64,000 bases of DNA from Anaeromyces robustus (lineage: Eukaryota; Neocallimastigomycota; Neocallimastigomycetes; Neocallimastigales; Neocallimastigaceae): the NCBI GenBank assembly GCA_002104895.1, contig MCFG01000066.1, forward strand, positions 22,501-86,500. The letters are read 5' to 3'. How positions within the stretch are numbered: position 1 is the first letter of the stretch; the number at the start of each line of letters is the position of its first letter. Position numbers and translations under genes: made by a program. Positions 1 to 14,134 of the stretch are shown one piece after another. The notes beneath the pieces are model-generated. The model searched no databases. It was not told the DNA's origin and saw only the letters and a list, made by a program, of their open reading frames with translations.

Positions 1-315
1 GAAAAAGGAAAAATGAAAAATGAAAAATGAAAAAGGAAAAAGGAAAAAGGAAAAAGGAAAAAGGAAAAAGGAAAAATGAAAAAGGAAAAAGGAAAAAGGA
101 AAAATGAAAAAGGAAAAAGGAAAAAGGAAAAATGAAAAATGAAAAAGGAAAAAGGAAAAATGAAAAATGAAAAAGGAAAAAGGAAAAAGGAAAAAGAAAA
201 AAGAAAAAAGGAAAAATGAAAAATGAAAAATGAAAAATGAAAAATGAAAAATGAAAAATGAAAAATGAAAAATGAAAAAAGAAAAAAGAAAAAAGAAAAA
301 GGAAAAAAAGGAAAA
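1..315. repeat. GAAAAAK heptamer satellite
   Basis: A 7-bp unit, GAAAAAG or GAAAAAT, repeats about forty times with very little interruption from the first base of the window. The last base of the unit varies between G and T, and a few units near the end have an extra A. All purines except the variable T lie on the plus strand. It contains no open reading frame of interest. It could be a simple satellite or the edge of an assembly gap. Confidence 0.9.
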
Positions 316-528
316 TGAATGGAAATTTTATAAATAAATAATTTATGCCTAAGGTATAATAGTTATATTTTTCTATTTTTCTTAATTCTATATATAAAAA
401 GTAAAATCAATTATTTTTTAAAAGCATAAATTATAAATTTTTTAAAAAAACAAAAAATTAAATAATTATGATTTTATTTTAAAGATTGTAAATAGAACAA
501 TTAAATTTAAAAGCTTATTTCATTTTAT

Positions 529-1345
529 AATATAATAAAGTCCTTTTTCACCGAAATATAAAGACTACCCTTTTTAAGTCTACCTAATTTTTTTTTTACA
601 TGTACTACAACATATGGCATAGATAATTTCTCATGGAAATATTCTATAACTTTCTCAGTGGAGAACTCCATAATAATATCTTGATACACAAAATGTTTTA
701 CCGTTGTTCGCTATATATACCTTACTTTTTTTTTTTTTTTTAAATAAAAGGAAAGATTTTCCTTTTTTTCAATAGTTTAATTCCTTGGAGTATGGTTTCT
801 TCATATAGTATTTGTCTATGATCATTTTCGGAAATGAAAGGAAATGAAAGTAACAACTAAGCCGGATACAATTGGATTGAACTAAAGAAGGACGTGCCAT
901 TTTTAATAAATCTTGAAAACCTTTTCCCTTTTGGGGGTTATCCAAAATAACAGAGAAAGGAGTATAGAGATTTATATTAATACCATAATTAGAAAAATAG
1001 AATATATTATAGTACTGATCCGATAATCATGGTCATGTGAATAATACTAATACACACACACACATACATATAAATGAATTGACCATATTCACAGGGGAAA
1101 TATATTGCTTTCAAAGGTTTGAAAAAAAATTTTTTTTTGTATTATTTTTATCTTGAAAATATTGAAGTTGATTCTCATCAATATTCAATACTTCATTCCC
1201 TCCCATTTAGAATTTTTGTTCTATTATTTCCTATTCTTGTTTAGTGTAGGAATCCTCCAGGTTAATATAACCACCAACGGATTAATAGATTAATCACGGT
1301 TCAATGTGGACAAATAAGGTTCTCCGCAATAAATTGAAAACCCCT
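529..1345 (-). pseudogene. decayed coding relic, family not recognised
   Basis: This stretch is clearly richer in G and C than its surroundings and shows amino-acid-like composition when read on the minus strand. One open segment of about 85 codons covers roughly 1030 down to 769 and includes LDNPQKGKGFQDLLKMARPS. A second, from about 708 down to 529 just after a possible TATATAG acceptor, includes VIEYFHEKLSMPYVVVHVKK. Further short pieces lie at about 1225-1135 and 1340-1235 and are broken by stops. I do not recognise the family. It may be a dead gene, a retroelement remnant or an intron-rich gene I cannot assemble. The reading as a relic is inference. Confidence 0.4.
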
Positions 1346-1652
1346 CAAAATATTCGATTCTTTGATCTATATATATGTTTTAAATAGTAGGAACAATTAC
1401 TATATATTTATATGTCTCTCTTTCAATTTTTAAAATTATATTAGTACGATGGCTCAATTATTTAATTCAAAAAAAAAAAAAAAATCCATAAAAGCAATTA
1501 ATGCATCTTAAATATATTTAATTAATACTATAATTAATTAATTATTAACAATATATCTTTTAACATACTTTTCATTTCTCATAAAAAATATATACTTATA
1601 ACTGCTTTTATATTTCTTAAAAAATAAGTAAATATATAAACAATAAATTTCA

Positions 1653-1696
<44 letters not shown>

Positions 1697-3329
1697 TAAT
1701 AATAACAATTATTTAAATAAAATACTAAACAGAATTTTTCTATTTTAATAGTTAAATATAAGAAATGATATTTACTCATTAATAAATTAAAAGAAAATAT
1801 AATATGGAAATAAATGATATAATTAAATATTAAATAAAATAAAAACTATAATATATATATACACTTATAAAAATTTCATTATTATAGTTTTTTTAGCCAA
1901 TTTTATATAATATTTAGTTATATTATTTAAATGTATACATATATGTATATATTTTTTTTAATATTATTTGTAATATATTAATAATAAAAAATATCTTAAT
2001 AAGATTATGTTTTAGTAGAATCTTTTATTATAATCATATTTATTTATCCCTATCAATGTATATAATACATTTTAAAATGTTAAGATTATTAGTGGAAAAA
2101 TAAATAAATAAATAAATAATATTTATTTAAAATATTATACATTATATAAATATTTTATAAGAATTATAAATACTATTTTAAAAAAAAAAAAAAATTAATG
2201 ATATTTTAATGTGCTGAAAATTTAAAAGTATTTAGCTTTTTGAAATTCAAATTAAATTATTAAAATTATTGTCTAATTTAAATTTATTTTTTTAATATAC
2301 ACGCTTTATTAAAAAAAAAAAAAAACTTGAATATAAATAATTTTTTAAAATATTTTATAGTAGCTATTATGATTATTTTTTTATTATTATATGTATTATG
2401 TATTATATGTTATTATTGATTATATTATTTTTCTATTATTATTATGAATTATTTATTTTTTTTATTTATTTTTCAATTAATAATTATTTTTTTTTATTTA
2501 TTTATCAATTAATTTATTATAAAAAATAAAAACTTTATTTAAATTTTAGAAAAAATTATAGATTATTTTTACTTGTTATAATTGCATTATATATAAAAAA
2601 AAAAAAAAAAGGTAGTTAGGATTATTAATATTAATAAAAAAATAATTAGTATTTTTAATATTAAAAAAAATATCATCTATTACCAAAAAATATTCAAAGA
2701 AAAAAAAAGGTAATTAGTATTATTAAAATTTTAGGAATAATTTATATTACAATTTATATTATAATTCAAATAATAATAATTATAATAATAAACCATAATT
2801 TTATTAGGTAAATAATGATAATAAAATTATTTACCTATTTAAAGTATTTTTATTTATATTAAATTTTTTAAAGTTAATTTGCATATTTAGTTTTTTATTA
2901 TGTAAATATAATTATTTACATACATAATTCTATACATGGAAATAAAATTATTAGCTTTAAAATTCTTTTAATAATTGTTAATTAATAAATAAATCATTAT
3001 TTAAATAAATTCAGATCTTTTTTAACACTAAAAAATATTATCAAAAAAAAGAAAATTATTCCTTGTAAAAATGTGATAACAAAAACTATTAATAATGTCT
3101 AATATAAAAGTATTCCAAATATATATTTTTTTTTTCTAATATATTATTATGCAGTATCAATTAATTATTAATTTAAATAATATCATAAAAATATTAAAAA
3201 AACACAATTTATATATTACGTGATAATATCAATAAAATACAAAATTTAAAATTTCATCATTATTACGTATTTTAATTAAATTTTATTAATTTATATTTAA
3301 ACTTTAAATTATATGTACCAATTAATATT

Positions 3330-3585
<256 letters not shown>

Positions 3586-3689
3586 AATTAATATTATGAA
3601 AAAATAACCTTTTTATATTAATAAAACCATATATAAAAAATAAATAAATAAAATATGTTAGTTTTATTCATATTTATTATTATTATATC

Positions 3690-3802
3690 ATTTATTATTT
3701 ATTATTTATTATTTATTATTTATTATTTATTATTATTATTATTATTATGTATTATTATTATTATTAACTATTACTATTTATTAATAATATTAGTATTATT
3801 AG

Positions 3803-3849
<47 letters not shown>

Positions 3850-3895
3850 TATTATTATTATTATTTGTATTATTTATATTATTAGAATTAATATC
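3690..3895. repeat. TTA/TTTA mixed microsatellite
   Basis: Alternating runs of TTA and TTTATTA units. No gene is present. Confidence 0.9.
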
Positions 3896-4213
3896 AAAAA
3901 ATATTCAATATAAATAATATAATTTTATATAATTTTTCCTAAACTATCATAATCAATATTATTATATTATTGACACCTTGAGTATAGTTATTTCTTCATT
4001 TTAACCTAATAAATAATATTTATATCAACACATTCCTTTCTTCTATCTATTTACAAGTGAAGTTTAAAACTTGTAAACGTACTACATCAGTTATTGTATA
4101 CAAGTGGCAAGGAAAAACTTACTACAACGTTGAATTGTGGATTAATCTTCAAAGCTTGATAGTATTAAGTGGTTCAGCATTTACAATATTATTAAAACAT
4201 ATTTCTATTATTA

Positions 4214-4405
<192 letters not shown>

Positions 4406-6463
4406 ATACAATTATTACAATTAAATATTCAATTATCTATTAAATAAAATAATTATAATTATTTATATTTATATTATAATTTTCCTATAATTTTTTACCT
4501 ACAAAATATGTATTAATAATGTAATAAATATTGTACATTTATTTAGTTAACGTATTACTTAGCAATACTAAGAAAAATAAATATAAAACACTAAAAAAAA
4601 TTAGATTATTCTAATTTTTTCTTCTATTTTCCTATAATTATTTACTATAAAATCTAATAAAAAATTTAATATATATAAAAGAAATATATTAATTAAAATA
4701 AATTATAATTATTTATTTATAATTTTATAAATACATTCATTTAATATAATACTATAATAGAAAATTATATTTAAATAATCTAAAAAATTATAATAATCCA
4801 GATCATCAAATATTAAAAAATTACTTAATAAGGATTAGATTATTTATTATTTATTTATTTATTTATTTATGTACTCTCCTGACAATAAATAAATTTAATT
4901 ATGTCATTTTAGGTTAATAATTTATTATTTAATCAGTTTGTATTGTAATATATTATACAATATATTTATACCAAAGAAAATTTTCTCGTTATGTAATAAC
5001 AAATTCTGTTTTTTTTTTTTTTTTCACATTCATTTTCTTTTTTTTTTTTAAAGTATTTATAGTTAATGTATATTACAATATATTGTAATATATAATCCAA
5101 TAATTAGAGTTTATAGATTTTATTTATTATAAAGTCCAAAATTACTTTTTATTATTAACATATTAATATTGCATAAATTTTATAATAATTGAATAAGTAT
5201 ATTATAATATATTATTCACATATATTAAATTTAATTGTAATTAAATCAACTATCTTAATGTCTGTATCTTATAATCTTAAATATTTCTTATAATTTATTT
5301 ATTTATTTATTTATTTATTTATTTTTTATTTATAATTTATTCATTCATTATTTATTTATTTATTTAAATCATAATTTATATATAATAAATAAATAAAATA
5401 GTATGATTTATTATTATTAAATTATCTTTTAATAATTTAATATTATTTATTAATATTCTTTTTGAAAATAGAAATAAAAATTTTTTATAAAATTTTATTT
5501 TTTCCTCATAAAATAAAAATATTATTAAATTTTTAATATAAAATTCTGTATAAAAAAATTAAGATAATAACAAAAATATTAAAAATATTTTATAAACAAG
5601 TTTTTTATAATTCTTTTTTTCTATTATTACGTAAATCTATTAGTTATTTATATTCTTAATATAAATAATAATAAAGAAATCAATTTCTATTAAGATATTA
5701 CATTTAATATCTTAAGAGATCAAATTATTATAAATTCCAAATAATATTTAAAATTATGATGTAAGAATTAAAATAAAAATAAATAAAAATGCCATTTCAA
5801 TAATGATGAAATCATTTATATTAAATAATAAATATTATTAATTATTAATTCTTGATATAATAAAAATATATATATTAAAAAAATAATATTAATAAATATT
5901 TCATTGTATATTCATAAAAAAATGTAATAAAATATTATAAAAAATATTATAGTATAGTATTTTTAGCGAATTAAAGAAATTAAAAATTAAAAAAATTAAG
6001 AAAAAAAACATATAATATATAAATATTTAAAATATATATATTTATATTTTATAGAAAGTATAAAATTATCTATCTTTAGATCAACTATGAAAATAATATA
6101 TAATTATTCATAAATCAATAAAAAGATCATAATATTATAATATTATAATAATATAATATTATAGTATTATAAATATCATTAAAAATTAATGATCTATTAA
6201 TTATATTTATATATATTTATACTAAAATTTTACAGTTTAATCTTATTCTATTTATATATATACGTGGACTAAAAATTTATTAATATTATTATTTTTTATT
6301 CTATTCATTACAAAATATAGAATCCTTCTATTTAATATACCTATATAGGCAATTGAAACTTTTTTAAATAAATTTAACTTCTTTTTATTATTAATTGAAG
6401 TATAAATAGTATTTCAGAAAAAAATTTGTCTTATATCATTTTTAAACAAGTATAAACGTAAAT

Positions 6464-7412
6464 ATGTCATCAAATATGATGCAAAAGCCTTTAAATATGA
6501 AGAATGAACAAGTGTGGTTGAAATTTGGTATTAATAATAAATATTTATAAAAAAAAATATAATAAATATTAATAATTGATGAATAATATAATATATTCTA
6601 TATTTATTTATTATGAATAATAAATATATGATATTATAATAAAATTAAAATAAATATAAATATTATAACTAAATTAATAATATATAAAATAAATAATTTC
6701 TATATTTTGTTTTATTTGTATGTATATAAAATTTAAATTTTGAATTTTATTAACAAATAATTTTTTTTATCATTTATTAATATATAAATAGGTGCAGTAG
6801 CAGAGCTTTTACATGAAACAGATCAAGCTATTAAATCTTATGAATACGCTTTAAGACATAATCCATATTCATTAGAAGCTTTAAGACATATAGCTGATCT
6901 CTTATTACAAAATGATAAAGCAAATGAGGTATATTAAAATATATATATATTATTCAACTTAATTATCTAATTATTATTGTTATTATTATTATTGTTATTA
7001 TTATTATTATTGTTGTTGTTATTATTACTATTAAATATTACAAATAAAATATATAATATTTATAAATATAAATAAATATTAGTGTTATTTTATTATATGT
7101 TATTTAATAATATTATATACCTTTTTTTTTTTTCATAATTTTTTAATATATTTAAATAGGCTATTGGCTATTATAATCAATTATTAAATCGTGATTTAGA
7201 TTCAAATAGTAAAGGTGAAATATGGGGTATGCTTGGTCATTGTTATTTAATTAAAGATGATTTAAAACAAGCCTATGACTCATATCAACGAGCTTTATAT
7301 TCTTTGAAAAATCCAAATGTAAGTATTATATGTATATAAATGTATTTTTATAATAAATTTTTTATAAAAGTTGTTTTCTTCTTTAGAATAGCTGACTTAT
7401 GAAATTCTTTTT

Positions 7413-7475
<63 letters not shown>

Positions 7476-10441
7476 TTTGTCATTAAAAAGGACCCACATT
7501 TATGGTATGGAATTGGTAAAATGTATGATCGTTATGGTTCTTATGATAATGCCAAAAAAGCCTTCGTATCGGTATTGGATTATGAACCAACATTTGAAAA
7601 AGCAAATGAAATATACTTCCGTTTAGGTATTATTTATAAAGAACAAGGTGAATTTGATACTAGTTTAGAGGTAAAATTATTTAAATTTCAATATATTATT
7701 TAAAAAAATTATAATATCAGTACTATATAGATATATATATATTAAATAAAACTATATTGTATTTCAATGCATATATAAATTTTTTTTATAATTTAGTGTT
7801 TCAAATATATTTTAACTTGTCCACCAACACCATTAACAGAAATTGATATATGGTTCCAAATTGGAAGAGTATATGAACAACAAAAAAAATTTTCATTAGC
7901 AAAAGAAGCTTTTGAAAAAGTAAAAGCTGCAAATCCAAAGCATGCAAAAGTATTACAACATTTAGGTTGGTTATATCATCAACCAAACACTGATTTTACA
8001 AGTCAAGATGAAGCGATAAGATATTTAAAATCTTCTTTACAATCAGATAGTAAAGATGCTCAAACATGGTACCAATTAGGAAGATGTTATATGGCCCAAA
8101 GTAAACATAACGAAGCCTATGATGCCTATCAACAAGCTGTGTAAGTATTAATTTATTCATTGATTAATATATATTATAAAACTACCTATTTCTTTTTGAT
8201 ATAAATTATTATATAATATATTTATATTTATAATTTTTATTATTATTTTTATATATCATTTATTATATCTTTTTTATAAATTATTTATAATATATTTATA
8301 TTTATAATTTTTTTAATTAATTTAAAAATCATTTATTATATAATATATTTATATTTATTTGTTTTATGATTATCATAATATCATTAGATTCCGTGATGGT
8401 AAAGATCCAAGATTCTGGTGTTCAATTGGTGTATTATATTTCCAAATTAGCCAAGTAAGAAAATGAAAAAAAAATTTTTTTTTATTTAATTATTAATTCA
8501 TTATAATTATTACTATTATTATTAAATAATTAATTAATATTATAAATATTAATTAAATATTTATATATAACAGTATCGAGATGCTTTAGATGCTTACCAC
8601 AAAGCTATACAGTTAAATCCAAATATCAGTGAAGTATGGTTCAATTTAGGTACATTATATGAAAAATGTAATAATCAAATTAAAGATGCTATTGATGCTT
8701 ATCAAAAAGCTTTAGAATTAAATCCAAACGAAATAATGTTCAAACAAAGAATACAACAATTACGTAAAATACAGGCTCAAGGAGGGTATGTATAATAAAA
8801 ATAATAATAATAATAGATATATTTAAATATTTTATCTATTCACATTGTGAAATTTACAATTATTTAATATATATATATATTTTATTTTCTATAATTATTA
8901 TTATTATTATTATTATTATTAGATCACAATCAATGTCAAATCAGTTACCAGTACCACAAGAAATGAATTCCAATTATTATAATTCAACATACAAGGTAAA
9001 ATAATTAAAAATAATTAATGACATTAATATAGTTAATATAGTTTTCATATAATATATTTATCAATTTAAATCTCCATTAATTAATCCATTTATTATTTTT
9101 ATTTTATCTTAAAATAATTTTAAATTTATAACGTTCTTGTTTTATATTTTACATAGAATTATGGCCCTTCACGTAATAATGAAAATAAAGGTCCAGTATT
9201 ATCAATGCCAAATTATGTTAGAAATAGGAATAATTCCCCAAGAAATATGGACAAAAAAGATAATATTCAAAATGAAATAAGAGATTCATCAATTGAAAAT
9301 AGTATGAATGGTCCAAATAGAATGAATCAAAGAGGTAAAAGAATACAATCACCTCGTAATAAAAACATACCATTAGATCGTCAGATGACACCAATTATGG
9401 CAAAACCCCAACAGCATCATCAAACACCTCCAAATCAACCACCAAATTCAATACAACCACCATTAAATCAAACTCCTCATATGAAACCTTTAAAAATGGA
9501 ACCTCAACCACCAAATCAAATGCCACAGCATACCCAACCTTCACCAAATTATCTTCCTCCTCAAACTTCTCAACCAATGCAAATGGACAATATAAATACA
9601 CCAATAAAAGAGGATTATATGAGTGATTATAATAATAATAGTGGCATGAATAAGAATATGGGAAATAATATAAATGCTCCATCCCCAATGAATAATTCAA
9701 GAAATAGCAATATGTCAAATATAAATAATGGACCACCAATACCAATGAATAATAATATGAATAATAACATGAATAATAATATGAATAATAACATGAATAA
9801 TAATATGAATAATAATATGAATAATAATATGAATAATAATATGAATAATAGCATGAATAATAATAATATGAATATGAAGAATAATATGAATAATAATAAT
9901 AATAATAATAATAAGCCACCAGTTGAAAATAATAATTCACAAAATTATGATGCTGTAAATACGTTAGCATCACTAGCTAATGCTGCTACAGCTGTTGACA
10001 ATAGAATGGATAACCGTAATGATTCTCGATACAATAATTCTAATAACAATAATAATAATGGTAAGTTCAACATTTGTATAATTTATTTATAATTGTATGA
10101 TTTATAAAATATAATTTTTATATTTATATGATTATAATTTTTTATATTATCATTATTTAAAAATAAAAAAAAAAAAATAAATAAATTAATAAATATAAAT
10201 ATAAATATAAATATAAATATAAATATAAATATAAAAAATAAAAAATATTATCATATTTATTATTATAATTTATTTTTATTATTATAATTATAATGTTCAA
10301 AATATTTAAATTAATAAAAAAAATTTTTTTAATTTTATCGGACAATAAACTAACCAGTTTATAATAATTATTATCCAAATAAAGATATAAATAATAATAA
10401 TAATAAAAGAATGATGCAAAATATGAATTCAAATACGAAAA

Positions 10442-10506
<65 letters not shown>

Positions 10507-10686
10507 CCAAATCAAAATCAAATTAATAATAATCAAATGAACTCTAATCAAAATCAAAACAATGCTATGAAAAATCCAAAATCAACAAATAATAACGGCC
10601 CATCATTGAACTATGATAATCAAATAAAAAATTCTAATATGAGAAATAGTAATCAAAATACATTAATTAATTCAAATAACAATCAA

Positions 10687-10723
<37 letters not shown>

Positions 10724-10968
10724 GCAGTATGAATGAAAATACATCTAATAATAATATGAATCCACTGTTAAAGAAAAATAAAATGAATGATAATTCAAAT
10801 AATATAAAGCAAAGTCCAGTGAACCAGTCTCCACCAAATGATTTAGGAAATACGACACCAAATTCACGTATAAAAGAGAATTCATTAACAAAAGTATCAC
10901 CACATTCTTCAATATCTAGTATAAATAACACCAACCTTACTTCTCAACAAAATAATACCAATTCACAA

Positions 10969-10999
<31 letters not shown>

Positions 11000-11277
11000 G
11001 AAATATGACTATGAATACTACTCAAGCAACTAGTCCAAATCCATCAAATAATAATTCAAATAATAATATCATTATGGCAAATAAAAATAATACCAATAAA
11101 AATGTTAGTACTAATTCAAATACTAACAATAATAATTCAAACAATAATAATAATAATAATAATAACAATCTAAATACAAACCAAAATAATAAACAAAGTA
11201 ATAACACTAATTCTTCCAATAATAATACCAGCAACAATGATAATAGCAATACTAATAATAATAATATTAATAATAAT

Positions 11278-11308
<31 letters not shown>

Positions 11309-11592
11309 GCAATAATAATACTAATAACACAAATAATAATTCAATTATACCAACTCCAAAACCAAATACCACATCTTCATCAACCAAAATACCAATAAAT
11401 CAAAATCCTCTAGATAAAAAAGAAAATATAAATAACAATGATAATAATGGAAAATTGTTGAATAAATCAAATATTAATAATTCAGGAAATAATATTGGAA
11501 TTGGTAATAAAAGAATTTATAATGAAAATAGTAATAATGATAGTAATAATGATCCTAAGAGACTTAAGACGATGATGGATTCTAAGGAATAA
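6464..11592 (+). CDS. CYC8: Cyc8/Ssn6-like TPR transcriptional corepressor
   Basis: Ten exons join in frame into 1124 residues: 6464-6527, 6792-6928, 7160-7318, 7491-7670, 7797-8140, 8388-8454, 8574-8785, 8923-8995, 9157-10060, 10358-11592. Residues 15 to about 385 are a run of about ten tetratricopeptide repeats, for example FGAVAELLHETDQAIKSYEY and AIDAYQKALELNPNE, with the spacing and WYQLGRCYM-type motifs of the Cyc8/Ssn6 family. In yeast this protein pairs with Tup1 in the nucleus and represses many gene sets. The remaining ~740 residues are disordered, rich in Asn, Met, Pro and Ser with long poly-Asn runs, and end in a basic DPKRLKTMMDSKE tail. The length is close to the yeast protein (966 aa). 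Introns are 70-300 bases and almost pure A/T. The start is the first ATG before the TPR frame. The family call is firm; the orthologue name is inferred. Confidence 0.93.
7404..7479. repeat. (TTTA)n inside Cyc8 intron 3, next to acceptor
   Basis: About eighteen TTTA units end roughly a dozen bases before the AAAAAG acceptor at 7490. The array fills most of the intron at 7319-7490. Confidence 0.9.
9745..9865 (+). repeat. 12-bp coding repeat (Met-Asn-Asn-Asn)n
   Basis: The unit ATGAATAATAAT, with AAC variants, repeats about ten times in frame in the disordered tail of the Cyc8-like protein and encodes Met-Asn-Asn-Asn. Confidence 0.95.
10442..10505 (+). repeat. (AAT)n coding for poly-Asn
   Basis: About twenty uninterrupted AAT codons at the start of the last exon of the Cyc8-like gene. 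Similar shorter runs follow near 10690, 10970, 11145 and 11275. Confidence 0.95.
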
Positions 11593-13231
11593 AAAAATTT
11601 TTACAGATAAATATTTTTTTTGTTACCTTTTCATTTTTCCTTTTATTATATTTTTTTTTTCTTTCTTTTTTAAATTTTCTTTTCTTTTTCATTTTCTTTT
11701 TTTTTTTTTTTTTTTTTTTTTTATCTTTTTTTTTTTTTTTTTTTTTTTCATTAATATCAAATAATAAATAATATTATTACAAAATCACATATATTTTCTT
11801 AATCATACCAAAAAAAGTTAATATTAAATATATATATTTCAATTGATATAAAATATTTTTTATATTAATAAAACAAATAGAAAAAATAAATAAAATTTAA
11901 AGAGAAAAAAAAAAAAAAAAAGAAAAGAAAAAAGAAAAAAAAGAAAAAAAAAAAAAAAGTTAAAAAAAAAAAAAAAAAGAAAAAAGAAAAAAAAGAAAAA
12001 AAAAAAAAGAAAAAGAAAAGAAAAAGAAAAAGAAAAAAGAAAAAAGAAAAAAAAGAAAAAAAAAAAAGAAAAAGAAAAGAAAAAGAAAAAGAAAAAAGAA
12101 AGAAAGAAAGTAAGAAAAAAAATATTTAATAGAATAAATAATTCAATAATTAAATAATAATAATATAATAGTTATACTTTATTATTATTTAATATTGTAT
12201 TAATTCGGCTATTTTTTTTATTATTATTATTATTATTATTTGTTTATTATATATACAAATAATCAATTTACAATTATTGACCTTATTTATCTTTTTTTTT
12301 TTTTCTTTTTGGAATTTAGTATACTAATCTGTTTTTATATGACTTTTCTCTTTATGGTTATTCCTTTTTATATTAGTATTATAATACCTATGAAGATACA
12401 AATTCAATATTTAATTAATATTTATAAATATTTTTATTATTAATATTATTATATTTAAATTCTTTTTTCTAAAATTACATTTTTTTTTTATCCTTTTAAT
12501 TTTATTAATATATATTTTTTTCTTTATAAATTCTTAATTGCATTTCTTATTTAAATAAATAAAAAAATAAAATAAAATAAAATAAAACAAAATAAAAATA
12601 TATAAAAAGTAATCATAATAACATTTAAAAATAATAATTATTACTATATATACTATATATATTAAAATTAGTTTTGAAATAATATGAAATTTATGAATAG
12701 TAAAAAAATATTTATCTAAAAAAATTAAAAATATGGATATGGTTTTTAACATTATATATATAATGTAATAGATTCTATTCTATTTTATATTATTTTTATA
12801 TTGTTAAGTATTTTTTTTTTTTTTTATTTTATTTTATTATTTACTGTTCTTTATATATATATATTGTATTTTATTTATTGTTTTTTTGTTTTTGTTTTTT
12901 GTTTTTTGTTTTTGTTTTTGTTTTTGTTTTTGTTTTTTTTTTTTTATAGCTTTTAAAATTATTTTTCGATATTTTCTTTACTTTTTTTTTTTCCTATTTT
13001 TTCTTTAACACTGAAAAAAAAATATTATTAATATTCCTTTTAATTGTATTATTTTTTTACTTTTTATTACTTCATAATATTATATTCCTATTAATTGTTT
13101 TGTGTAACAATTTAAATAATATTATTTATTTATTTGACAATTCAAAAAATAAAATTGTTACAAATATAGACATAACTTTTTTTAAAAAATATATATTATC
13201 TATTTATATATTTATTTTTTCTTTTTCTTTT

Positions 13232-13264
<33 letters not shown>

Positions 13265-14134
13265 TACTATTATTGTATATTAAAACATATATACATTTAA
13301 TATTTTATCTATTGAATAATATCTTACAGTAAAATTTTTTATAATCTTTTCTGACCGTTAAATTTTTTCTTTTGAACATTTTATGTCAATAGTTAAAAAT
13401 ATATTTCATAATTAATAAATTAGTTTATTATAAAATTATTCATTTAAGGTTACACAATTTTTTAATTAAATAAATTTAAAAAAAGAGTTTTATTTCGCTT
13501 TTTTTTTTATTAATTTATTTATAAACTTTATATATATATATATAAAATAATTTTCTTTTTGTCTTTTTTTTTTTTAATAATTAAATAATATATATTCATA
13601 TACAAACTATATATAATTAAAAAATATCTACTAACATAAATAATATATCAATTGTTATAATTATTTTCTCAAGTTTTATACTTTTTTCATTAATTCATAA
13701 AATTAATACAATTCATTAAATACTTTATATATAAAAATGGGGAAAAAAATAAAAAATATCATTTTTTAATTTTTTTAATGCAATTATTAATTATTATTAA
13801 TTCTTTTATTCATTATATTTAAAGAAACTTTTATAATAAAACAGTATAAAACTATATTATAACAACTACTACTAACTAATGATAATAGATTTCGTTTCGA
13901 AAAAAATAATAATTAAAATAAAATAAAAAATTATTAAAATTTTATTAAAAATCATAATCGTATTTATATATTTATATTATAAAATTATTAAAAATATTTT
14001 TATATAATAAAGAGAAAATTTTATATTAAATACATAAAAAAAAATTTTAAAAAAAATTTATTTTTACTTTTTTTTTTTAAAAAAAAATAAAATAAAATAA
14101 AATTTAAAAAATAAAACAATAATACCAACAAAGA
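11593..14134. other. spacer between Cyc8-like and LAMTOR3-like genes
   Basis: No gene is supportable. It contains a T-rich tract at 11640-11750, a long purine strand at 11899-12118, a TTTTTG repeat near 12881-12945 and A/T-rich filler. The open frames here are poly-Phe, Ile or Tyr and have no coding character. Confidence 0.75.
11899..12118. repeat. polypurine A/G tract
   Basis: About 220 bases almost exclusively of A and G, built from GAAAA, GAAAAA and GAAA units and internally duplicated (the blocks at 11980-12040 and 12040-12100 are alike). It is a candidate for unusual DNA structure or for replication slippage. Confidence 0.85.

Noticed and set aside
10411-11592. A separate Asn-rich gene
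   Set aside because: The phase across the intron 10061-10357 is exact, so this is the last exon of the Cyc8-like gene.
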